A stretch of DNA of 6,998 bases, taken from the NCBI GenBank assembly GCA_034437455.1, contig DAOTUB010000006.1, positions 1 through 6,998 of the forward strand, read 5' to 3'. Positions within the stretch are counted from its first letter, which is position 1. Each line of letters begins with the position of its first letter. The translations under genes were made by a program, and so were the position numbers. This DNA comes from DAOTUB01 sp034437455 (GTDB taxonomy: Bacteria > Chloroflexota > Anaerolineae > B4-G1). The notes beneath the pieces are model-generated. The model had not been told where the DNA came from and searched no databases. It saw only the letters and a program-made list of their open reading frames with translations. Shown piece after piece: positions 1 through 5,593 of the stretch.

Positions 1-1
1 C

Positions 2-1138
2 GAGACCAACCGCTTGCTGGCGGCCGAGATCGAGGCCCGGCTGGCCGAGTGGTCCCCGCGGGAGACCGAGGGGGAACTAAAAGACTGGGAACGGCTGAGG
101 AATGAGATTGAGGATATCGGCTTCCAGGATGGCGTGCGGGACGTGCTACACTTCGTGGATGAAGAGGTGCAGCTTGCAGCATGGCGGGAGTTAGCTGAGG
201 TGGCCGAGGACCCCGACCAGGCGGCGATAGACGACTACCTGCGCGGCCTGGCGCCGGAGGGCATGGTCTACGTGGAGGCCGGGCCGTTCCTGATGGGCAG
301 CACCGACGACGACACGGACGCCTATGACAACGAGAAGCCCCAACACGAGGTAGCGCTATCTGGCTACTACATCGGGCGCACGCCGGTGACCAACGAGGCG
401 TATGCCGAGTTCATCGCCGATGGAGGTTACGGGAAGAGGGAATATTGGAAAGAAGCCATCGAGGCCGGGCGTTGGAAGGACGGGCAGTACAATGATTGGC
501 TGAGCGGCCTCAGAGATCAGCCGGAGTATTGGGACGACGAGAACCGCAACCAACCGCGCCAGCCGGTGGTGGGCGTGAGTTGGTACGAGGTGGTGGCCTA
601 CTGCCGCTGGCGGGGACTGCGCCTGCCCACCGAGGCCGAATGGGAAAAAGCCGCCAGTTGGGACCCCGTAGGGGCGCACCCTCGTGGTCGCCCTGATGCA
701 GCGGCGCGCCCTGGGGGGCGGAAGCGCAAATACCCCTGGGGGGATGAGTGGGATGAAGGGAAATGTGACATCAATCAGCGGGAAAGGGGATACGCAGCGC
801 TTGTGGGGGAACACTCGCCAGAAGGGGACAGCGCGTATGGCTGCGGGGATATGGCGGGCAATGTACGGGAATGGTGCAGCACGCGATGGCGAGATGAAGA
901 GGGGAAAAATTACACATATCCCTACGACGCCGAGGATGGGCGTGAGGATCTGAGCGGTGGAGATGAGGTATGGCGAGTCTATCGTAGTTCCAGTTGGTGG
1001 AATGACGATAACCTGGAGCGCAGGGCGCGCTGCGCTTGCCGCAGCGGGAGCATCCCCAGGGGCAGGTACAGGAACCTCAGCAGGGGTTTGCGGGTCTCGG
1101 CCCCACGTCGTCTCCTACCCCGCGGTTCTGACTCCTGA
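2..1138 (+). CDS. FGE-sulfatase-fold protein, 5'-truncated, with a DGR-like variable C-terminus
   Basis: The frame is open to the left edge, so the gene starts outside the window. The TTG at 14 is only the first possible start inside it; residues below are numbered from there. Residues 1-80 are helical, charged and unassigned. From residue 84 the formylglycine-generating-enzyme fold is clear: VYVEAGPFLMGS (85-96), GYYIGRTPVTN (117-127), VGVSWYEVVAYCRW (186-199), RLPTEAEWEKAA (203-214), YPWG (240-243) and GDMAGNVREWC (278-288). The usual R-G-G-S-W motif is R-S-S-S-W-W (324-329), and the terminal G-F-R is G-L-R (358-360). The cysteine pair of true sulfatase-activating FGE is absent from the segment after this motif, so catalysis is unlikely. 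FGE folds also serve as ligand-binding scaffolds and as DGR targets. A terminator separates the gene from the downstream operon. The fold is certain; the role as a diversified recognition protein is inferred. Confidence 0.9.
   Translation, partial: ETNRLLAAEIEARLAEWSPRETEGELKDWERLRNEIEDIGFQDGVRDVLHFVDEEVQLAAWRELAEVAEDPDQAAIDDYLRGLAPEGMVYVEAGPFLMGSTDDDTDAYDNEKPQHEVALSGYYIGRTPVTNEAYAEFIADGGYGKREYWKEAIEAGRWKDGQYNDWLSGLRDQPEYWDDENRNQPRQPVVGVSWYEVVAYCRWRGLRLPTEAEWEKAASWDPVGAHPRGRPDAAARPGGRKRKYPWGDEWDEGKCDINQRERGYAALVGEHSPEGDSAYGCGDMAGNVREWCSTRWRDEEGKNYTYPYDAEDGREDLSGGDEVWRVYRSSSWWNDDNLERRARCACRSGSIPRGRYRNLSRGLRVSAPRRLLPRGSDS
983..1096 (+). repeat. Candidate DGR variable repeat (VR) at the 3' end of the FGE-fold gene
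   Basis: This stretch encodes the last strands of the FGE fold, the usual place for variable residues in FGE/C-type-lectin targets of diversity-generating retroelements. Codons here are strongly of the NNC type at positions expected to vary: TGC 1031, TGC 1037, AGC 1043, AGC 1049, ATC 1052, GGC 1061, TAC 1067, AAC 1073, CTC 1076 and AGC 1079. They sit among invariant-looking AGG, CGC and CCC codons. That is what adenine-specific mutagenesis of AAC codons in a template would give. No template repeat or reverse transcriptase is in the window, so the call rests on codon pattern, position and fold. Boundaries are approximate. Confidence 0.5.
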
Positions 1139-1174
1139 ATGCTGGATCCTGGATTCTGGCGGCTGAATTCTGCG
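1126..1174 (+). repeat. Degenerate heptanucleotide tandem repeat across the FGE-gene stop codon
   Basis: Seven consecutive 7-mers fit the pattern NNCTGNN: TTCTGAC, TCCTGAA, TGCTGGA, TCCTGGA, TTCTGGC, GGCTGAA and TTCTGCG, starting at 1126 and every 7 bases after it. The stop TGA (1136-1138) lies inside the second unit, so the final Ser-Asp-Ser of the protein is repeat-derived. Heptameric short tandem repeats of this kind are known from intergenic DNA of filamentous cyanobacteria. Similar arrays occur at three other gene ends or gaps in this window. Confidence 0.7.
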
Positions 1175-1180
1175 GGGGGT

Positions 1181-1199
1181 CTGGGGGGTGTCCCCCCAG
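1181..1199. repeat. Perfect 8-bp GC-rich inverted repeat with a 3-nt loop
   Basis: CTGGGGGG (1181-1188) pairs with CCCCCCAG (1192-1199) around the loop TGT. It is not followed by a T run, so it is not a complete terminator by itself, though it could support the terminator that starts two bases later. A short-loop hairpin lying downstream of a variable repeat is also a known element of some DGR target genes. This one is about 85 bp from the end of the candidate VR. Confidence 0.65.
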
Positions 1200-1200
1200 G

Positions 1201-1238
1201 CTCGAGCCGCGCGCAGCGCTCGCGGCTGGCGAGTTTTT
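1201..1238 (+). terminator. Rho-independent terminator after the FGE-fold gene
   Basis: CTCGAGCCGCG (1201-1211) pairs with the 3' arm at 1221-1233: AGCCGCG with CGCGGCT, then CTCG with CGAG. A two-base GG bulge (1228-1229) interrupts the arm and the loop is 9 nt (1212-1220). Five T residues follow at once (1234-1238). The orientation stops transcription coming from the FGE-fold gene, so the genes from 1292 onward probably use their own promoter. Confidence 0.85.
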
Positions 1239-1240
1239 CT

Positions 1241-1261
1241 GAATAGCGAATGGCGAATGAC
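1241..1261 (+). repeat. Three heptanucleotide repeats between the terminator and the operon
   Basis: GAATAGC, GAATGGC and GAATGAC follow one another with a strict 7-base period. They occupy much of the 53-base space between the terminator T run and the start at 1292, where a promoter for the operon would be expected. I could not identify a convincing -35/-10 pair in that space. Confidence 0.7.
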
Positions 1262-1291
1262 GCAACACGCTAACACACAAGGAGCACAGTT

Positions 1292-2563
1292 ATGAACGAA
1301 CGAGAACGATTGGAGAGAGCACAGCGACTGTTGGAATTGCTCGACGTCCATCACGCCAACCGCCGCGAGCTGGAACGGCGCACGGCCCGGCGCGAGGCGT
1401 TCGACCTGGACCTGGCGCTGCGCAACGACCTGGCGGAGGTGCGCGGGCGCATCGCGGAGGCCGAGGCGGAATTACGGGGCCTTGAGGCCGCCGATCCAGC
1501 CGGGGCGGTGACGCGCAAAGCGACTGAAGCACGTTTGTGTCACGCCCAGGCGGAGATCGAGCACCTGCAAGTCCTGCTCCGCACCCGCCGGGCCAACGTG
1601 GATGAGCTGGCGCGGCGCGAGGCTGGTTACGGACCAGGCAAGGCGCCCCTGGAGCTGACCAACCGCCTGAAGGCGGAACAGGAGGCGGTGGAGGATCTGG
1701 AGGTGCGCCTGCGCGAGGCCGAAGCGGCGTTGGAAGCGCTGGAGCAGGAGACGCCAGATGAGGTGCAGCCGAAAGCGCAGGGCGACGCGGGTGAAGCCCT
1801 CCCGCCGGTGCGCCTGTTCATCGCCACGCCCGACGGGGCGCGCTACGAGACAGAGGCGCCGGCGGACACGCTGCTCGTTCGCTTGCAGTCCGCCTTCCTG
1901 GCCGATTGGCGGCCCCCGGACGACGCCGGGGCCGTGCGCTACACGCTGCGACGTGAACCAGCAGAGCAGCCGACCGCCGGGGTCGAGGGAACAAGGGATC
2001 GCTCTGGATTGCGTCAGACCCTGACCACTCGTTTCAACGAGGAAGAATTGCGCACACTCTGTTTCGAGCTGGCGGTGGATTATGATGATCTGCCCGGCCG
2101 GGGCAAGGCGGCCCACGCTCGAGAACTGATCGTCTATCTCGAACGTCGAGGGCGCATCTCCGAGTTGATTGAGGCGGGGCGGCGGTTGCGTCCAGACATT
2201 GCCTGGGAGGAAACGCCGGGACCGGACGAGTCCGCTTGCTTGAGTCCAGCCTTGACGCTGGAGGAGGCGGGGTTGGCGGACGGTGCGACGCTGTACCTGG
2301 TCGCGGAACCGCTCCCGCCCGATGCGCCAGTCGGTTTGACCGTGGAGGACGCCGAGGGCCAGCGCTACGTCACGAAGGTGCGCCTGGATACGCCGGTCGC
2401 GGCCCTGGGAAGCGCCTTCCTGGAGATGGTGCAGGGCAGCGGGCGGCCGCTCGTCGAGGTGGCGAGCGGCGCCGGGACGTACCGGCGCTTGCGTCACGAA
2501 GCCACGCTCTACGACGAACGGGTCGGCGAGGGCGTGCGGTTGCGCATTCGGCCGGCGGCTTGA
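1292..2563 (+). CDS. Coiled-coil protein with two ubiquitin-like domains, one interrupted by an effector-associated domain
   Basis: The 423-residue protein starts at an ATG with AAGGAG (1279-1284) seven bases upstream. Residues 1-155 are a charged Leu/Glu/Arg-rich helical region, probably coiled coil. At 172-224 the first half of a beta-grasp Ubl begins (VRLFIATPDGARYETEAP, then VRYTLRREP), and its closing segment, LTLEEAGLADGATLYLV, appears only at 321-337. Between them, at about 239-306, lies a helical domain with LRQTLTTRFNEEELRTLCFEL and LPGRGKAAHARELIVYLERR. This is the Death-like effector-associated domain (EAD) type that couples conflict effectors to their partners. A second Ubl fills 345-421. 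It is the first gene of the operon. It lacks a C-terminal Gly-Gly (it ends R-P-A-A), so it more likely acts as a scaffold or adaptor than as a free modifier. The exact EAD subfamily number is not assigned. Confidence 0.88.
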   Translation: MNERERLERAQRLLELLDVHHANRRELERRTARREAFDLDLALRNDLAEVRGRIAEAEAELRGLEAADPAGAVTRKATEARLCHAQAEIEHLQVLLRTRRANVDELARREAGYGPGKAPLELTNRLKAEQEAVEDLEVRLREAEAALEALEQETPDEVQPKAQGDAGEALPPVRLFIATPDGARYETEAPADTLLVRLQSAFLADWRPPDDAGAVRYTLRREPAEQPTAGVEGTRDRSGLRQTLTTRFNEEELRTLCFELAVDYDDLPGRGKAAHARELIVYLERRGRISELIEAGRRLRPDIAWEETPGPDESACLSPALTLEEAGLADGATLYLVAEPLPPDAPVGLTVEDAEGQRYVTKVRLDTPVAALGSAFLEMVQGSGRPLVEVASGAGTYRRLRHEATLYDERVGEGVRLRIRPAA

Positions 2564-2587
2564 TAGGCGCGATCTATAGTAGACATC

Positions 2588-2598
2588 AGAGAGGAAAG
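2588..2598 (+). promoter_or_regulatory. Ribosome binding site that sets the start at 2604
   Basis: AGAGAGGAAAG lies upstream of two in-frame candidates, GTG 2598 and ATG 2604. The GAGGA core ends 8 bases before the ATG but only 2 bases before the GTG, so the ATG is the better start and the protein begins M-S-D-K. Confidence 0.7.
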
Positions 2599-2603
2599 TG
2601 GAC

Positions 2604-3191
2604 ATGTCAGATAAACTTTGTTACATTGTCAAATCGTCCCACGTCGATACAGAAAGCTGGGAATGGGTGCTTAAATATCTGATCAAGGAAGTGGTGCAGG
2701 CGCGGGACTTCCGTTGTGAGGTGGGCGCGCCGCTGGGAACGAACCCTCATCTAATCGAGCGTGACGTCGCCAATCTGATTCAGGCCGATCTGGTGATCGT
2801 CGATGCCACCGGATGTGATGACCCGACAGTCTTCTACCAACTGGGCGTCCGCCACGCTCGCGCCAATCAAACGATCCTGATCGCCCAGGATCAAGAAAGC
2901 CTGAGCGCGGATAAGGCCTCTTTTTATAAAATTCTCTATTCATCAGACGCACAGAATGACTATGGGGGATTTTGTCAGAAACTCGCCCAGTTTCTGGATC
3001 AGTTAGCGACCGATCCCCAGTCGCCGGACAACGCCGTGCAAAAATATCTCCGCGGCGAGGGAAGAGTGGAGGAACAAGCGCAATTTATCACCGAACTTAA
3101 GAAGAAAATCGACTCTCTGGAGGAGCAGATCACGTCCAGTCCCTCGTCGCCTCAGCCCGATGGTCGGATCCAGTTCAAGCGTGTATCCTGA
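2604..3191 (+). CDS. Nucleoside 2-deoxyribosyltransferase/DRHyd-like protein with coiled-coil tail
   Basis: The protein has 195 residues from the ATG. It opens with a beta strand (KLCYIVKSS), then has GAPLGTNPHLIERDVANLIQ (41-60) and ADLVIVDATGCDDPTVFYQLG (61-81), which continues RHARANQTILIAQDQ. This is the Rossmann-like pattern of the nucleoside deoxyribosyltransferase superfamily, whose members cleave N-glycosidic bonds in nucleosides, nucleotides or NAD-like ligands. It is often found in bacterial conflict loci. The usual F-Y-E-L-G carries Gln79 in place of Glu, so hydrolase activity may be lost or altered. Residues 150-176 are a charged helix (coiled coil), followed by a Ser/Pro linker and a terminal I-Q-F-K-R-V-S nearly identical to the end of the next gene's product. 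GC content is visibly lower than in the neighbours (about 43-48% in sampled 60-base lines), which suggests separate acquisition. Probable role: effector or nucleotide sensor of the system. Confidence 0.82.
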   Translation: MSDKLCYIVKSSHVDTESWEWVLKYLIKEVVQARDFRCEVGAPLGTNPHLIERDVANLIQADLVIVDATGCDDPTVFYQLGVRHARANQTILIAQDQESLSADKASFYKILYSSDAQNDYGGFCQKLAQFLDQLATDPQSPDNAVQKYLRGEGRVEEQAQFITELKKKIDSLEEQITSSPSSPQPDGRIQFKRVS

Positions 3192-3218
3192 TTTCACTAT
3201 TCGTAAAGGAGTTTTAGC

Positions 3219-4094
3219 ATGAGCGAGAGCACAAACGGGAACGTTAGGCTGTACATCGACTCCCCGGATGGGGAGCGTTTCGAATGCGAGATACCCGCTT
3301 CGACCCAATTGAGCCGGCTGGCGGCTGATTTTTTCGAGGTCCGTGGCTGGCCGACGTCCAGCCAGGGGCAGAAACAGCGAGCCGTCGTTGAATTGATCGA
3401 CCCCGAGGATCCTGGTCGCTCCAAACGTTTGGGCGGTGAGCAGAGTGTGGGCGACGCCGGGCTGTGTGACGGCGCGATCCTGCGCATCTTCCCAGAATCG
3501 ATCGCCGGCCGGGTGGACCAGCGGGCCCGGATGCGCGCCCTGGTGGCCGATCACCGGGATATGGAGGACCTGGCGTCCTGGCACCCTTACATCTCTTTCA
3601 AGGCGAATATGACCCACGCTCCCTTTGAGTACACGGTGACCTTCACCTGCAAGAGCTTTGTCGGTCTCAAGGCCGATGGCGACACCCCCCGAATTGACGA
3701 CGTGCACCAGGTGCGGATCACACTGAAGAGCGACTACCCCCGAAGCGCCCCCCGCGTGAAGTGGCTGACCGACATCTTCCATCCCAACATTGCCCCAGGA
3801 GGCAACACGGTCTGCCTGGGCGTGCTACAGGAGCGCTACCTGCCGGGAATTGGGTTGAAGCGGATCGTGACCATGCTGGCGGAGATGCTCCAGTGGCGCA
3901 ACTTCGACCTGCACGGCGTGCTCAACAAAGAGGCCGCCCAATGGGCCGCCGACGTGGAGCGCCATTGGCGATACATCGAGCAGATCGGCGGCTATCCCTT
4001 TCAGAAGCCGATCCACGAGATCCAGGCGATGTTTGAGGAACAGCATCGCGGACAGGGCAAACGACCGCTGATCCAGTTTGCCCGCGTGGCGTAA
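3219..4094 (+). CDS. Ubiquitin-like domain fused to an E2 (UBC-fold) conjugating enzyme
   Basis: The 291-residue protein starts at an ATG preceded by AAAGGAG (3205-3211). Residues 8-92 form a Ubl of the same type as in the 1292-2563 gene: VRLYIDSPDGERFECEIP, then SVGDAGLCDGAILRIFPE. Residues 100-250 are an E2 domain: FEYTVTF (136-142), VRITLKSDYPRSAPRVKWL (165-183), the H-P-N motif at 188-190, catalytic Cys199 in NTVCLGVL (196-203), and a Trp-containing helix (TMLAEMLQW, 218-226). HPN and Cys are both present, so the enzyme should be competent to accept a modifier as a thioester. The C-terminus (RPLIQFARVA) repeats the tail of the preceding gene product. The gene lies 27 bases after the DRHyd-like gene and 21 bases before the JAB gene. 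Fusion of a Ubl to the E2 may give a non-covalent docking site or a backside contact. No E1 is visible in the window. Confidence 0.92.
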   Translation: MSESTNGNVRLYIDSPDGERFECEIPASTQLSRLAADFFEVRGWPTSSQGQKQRAVVELIDPEDPGRSKRLGGEQSVGDAGLCDGAILRIFPESIAGRVDQRARMRALVADHRDMEDLASWHPYISFKANMTHAPFEYTVTFTCKSFVGLKADGDTPRIDDVHQVRITLKSDYPRSAPRVKWLTDIFHPNIAPGGNTVCLGVLQERYLPGIGLKRIVTMLAEMLQWRNFDLHGVLNKEAAQWAADVERHWRYIEQIGGYPFQKPIHEIQAMFEEQHRGQGKRPLIQFARVA

Positions 4095-4115
4095 CCCGAG
4101 AGGCGTGGTGACAAA

Positions 4116-5327
4116 ATGAGCATCGGAGATAGCATGGGAACAAGAGAGCGGTCGATCAGGGAGATACGCAGTTTTTTCTTCGTCCTGTACAACGGGGCTG
4201 GGGAGGAGTGCGGGATCTTTCACGTGCCGCTGTCGGTGGCCGCCCCTTTCGCCAATCGCCTCTTACGCGAGGCGCTCCCCGACCGCCGCGAGACGTTGCA
4301 CGAGCCGTGGTACGCCCTGGAACCGCTCCACGGCGACCGGCCTCGCCGGCGGGCCGACTATCCGGCCGGGATGACGTCGTTATACGGCGTGCGTTACGTC
4401 CCGGATGAGGAGCCGCCGCCGCGGGTCACGTTATGCCCCGAAGCCCCTATCCGTTACTTCACTGTGCGGATATTGGATTTCCGGACCGAGTTATATCGAG
4501 GAGTGTATACTGTGGATGACATATTTCGCGCTGGCGCCGAGTACTTGGCCCGCGGTCAGATTGAAAAAGATCGGCTGGAGGCCGACGAGGGACCGTTCAC
4601 CTACGAGGTGTTGCCCAGCCCTGAGCCGGTGCGCACCGCGCCGCCCGAGCTCTTCCCGCCCGAGGCCTACCAGGTGGAGGGCGTCTTCCAACTGCCGCTG
4701 CTGGCCGAGGATCGCGAGCGCACCGTCTTCCGCCGGGTGACGCCCCCGCCGCTGCCGGAGCGTGACCTGGCCTCTTTCGGCGACCTTCAGACCCACGGCA
4801 AGGGGGAGGCGGGACGCGGCGTGGTGCTGATGCACGCCAGCGTCTATCGGGCGCTGAAGGAGGGGCTGGTATTGAGCGCGCGCACCGAGGATGGCGGCTA
4901 TCTGCTGGGCGTGCCCTACCGCCAGCCCGATAGCCTGGAGGATGAGGAGGACGACGGCTACCGCTGGGTGCTCGAGATCACCGACCCGGTGCTGGCCGAG
5001 GGCGCATGGGCCAGACCGGGGATGTTGCTCTTCACCGGCGAATCCTGGAGCCGCGTCACCCGCCGCCTGGACCGTGAGGGGGGCGATAAGAAACTGGTCG
5101 GCTGGTTCCACACCCATCTCTTCGAGGCCACCGATAGCTTCGGCCTCTCCGGGATGGATCAAGACCTGCACCGCCGCTACCTGACCAAGCCGTGGCAGGT
5201 GGCCGTGTTGCTCAACGTGAATGTCAATGGCGAGCGCACCATACGCTGCTACCAGCGCGGTCCGGAGGGCGACCTGGTGGAATGCGAGTTCGCCGTGATA
5301 ACTAAAAACCTGAAACCCGAAACCTGA
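4116..5327 (+). CDS. JAB/JAMM metalloprotease (deubiquitinase-like) with large novel N-terminal region
   Basis: The 403-residue protein carries a C-terminal JAB (MPN+) domain at about 230-395. Glu258 in RTEDGGYLLG, then GWFHTH (329-334) with His332 and His334, and SGMD (345-348) with Ser345 and Asp348, form the zinc site E...H-x-H...S-x-x-D. The gap from the second His to the Asp is 13 residues, against 10 in the classic motif. The family removes Ubl modifiers from targets or matures Ubl precursors, which fits the adjacent E2. Residues 15-165 (SFFFVLYNGAGEECGIF; RYFTVRILDFRTELYRG) form a separate region I do not recognise, joined by a Pro-rich segment (165-215). The start could also be ATG 4134, which has GGAG (4125-4128) five bases upstream; ATG 4116 has only a weak site. 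The last residues (NLKPET) are encoded by heptad repeats. Confidence 0.92.
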   Translation: MSIGDSMGTRERSIREIRSFFFVLYNGAGEECGIFHVPLSVAAPFANRLLREALPDRRETLHEPWYALEPLHGDRPRRRADYPAGMTSLYGVRYVPDEEPPPRVTLCPEAPIRYFTVRILDFRTELYRGVYTVDDIFRAGAEYLARGQIEKDRLEADEGPFTYEVLPSPEPVRTAPPELFPPEAYQVEGVFQLPLLAEDRERTVFRRVTPPPLPERDLASFGDLQTHGKGEAGRGVVLMHASVYRALKEGLVLSARTEDGGYLLGVPYRQPDSLEDEEDDGYRWVLEITDPVLAEGAWARPGMLLFTGESWSRVTRRLDREGGDKKLVGWFHTHLFEATDSFGLSGMDQDLHRRYLTKPWQVAVLLNVNVNGERTIRCYQRGPEGDLVECEFAVITKNLKPET

Positions 5328-5332
5328 AACCC
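5307..5332 (+). repeat. Heptanucleotide tandem repeat across the JAB-gene stop codon
   Basis: AACCTGA (5307), AACCCGA (5314), AACCTGA (5321) and the partial unit AACCC (5328) follow with a 7-base period. The stop TGA (5325-5327) is formed by the end of the third unit, so the repeat writes both the last residues of the protein and its stop. The array then fills part of the 23-base gap to the next gene. Confidence 0.8.
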
Positions 5333-5350
5333 ATACCCTGGAGACACGAT

Positions 5351-5593
5351 ATGCCCAACAGAGATAAAAACGAGAACAAACCCCGCCCGGCTGTGCGATT
5401 CGTGTCTCACCTGCCGGATCTGATGACGGCCGAGGATTACGCCGCGCCAACCGAGGTAAAGAAGGTGCGCGTGCGCATCACCGTCACCGATGAGGGGATC
5501 GAGATCTTGAGCGATAGCCCCTACCCGGCGCTGCTGGAAGAACTGCTGGCGCAGGCCGGCGTGGATGAAGTGGAGAAAGTGTTATGTGGATAG
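5351..5593 (+). CDS. Small 80-residue protein of unknown function in the Ubl/E2/JAB operon
   Basis: It starts at an ATG with GGAG (5340-5343) seven bases upstream and overlaps the next gene by 10 bases. The first 35 residues are polar and probably flexible (MPNRDKNENKPRP, then RFVSHLPDLMTAEDYAAPTE). Residues 36-58 alternate as a beta hairpin (KKVRVRITVTDEGIEILSDS), and 59-78 form an acidic helix (ALLEELLAQAG, VDEVEKVL). It ends Cys79-Gly80. A hairpin plus a helix is only the first half of a beta-grasp fold, and there is no Gly-Gly, so I do not call it a modifier, although a C-terminal glycine in this setting is notable. Its tight coupling to the following gene suggests the two products act together. 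The reading frame is well supported; function is not recognised. Confidence 0.8.
   Translation: MPNRDKNENKPRPAVRFVSHLPDLMTAEDYAAPTEVKKVRVRITVTDEGIEILSDSPYPALLEELLAQAGVDEVEKVLCG

Noticed and set aside
2..1138. Catalytic sulfatase-activating FGE
   Set aside because: The active-site cysteine pair expected after the R-G-G-S motif is missing and the motif itself is changed. No sulfatase gene lies nearby.
1292..2563. The two-Ubl protein as a conjugated modifier (ubiquitin precursor)
   Set aside because: It ends R-P-A-A without a Gly-Gly, and the first Ubl is interrupted by another domain. A scaffold or adaptor role fits better.
2560..2580. Possible promoter (TTGATA at 2560 and TATAGT at 2575) before the DRHyd-like gene
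   Set aside because: The two boxes are only 9 bases apart, far from the usual 16-18, and no other -35 box with correct spacing was found.
1472..2605. Long antisense open frame of 377 codons opposite the Ubl-EAD gene
   Set aside because: High-GC coding DNA produces long open antisense frames. This one has Arg/Gln-rich composition with no motif, whereas the + strand frame shows clear domains and a ribosome binding site.
3003..3782. Antisense open frame of 259 codons across the DRHyd-like/E2 junction
   Set aside because: It spans parts of two supported genes, has no motif and no convincing start signal.
4491..5450. Antisense open frame of 319 codons opposite the JAB gene
   Set aside because: It is a shadow of the JAB frame, has no recognisable domain, and would overlap two genes on the + strand that are well supported.
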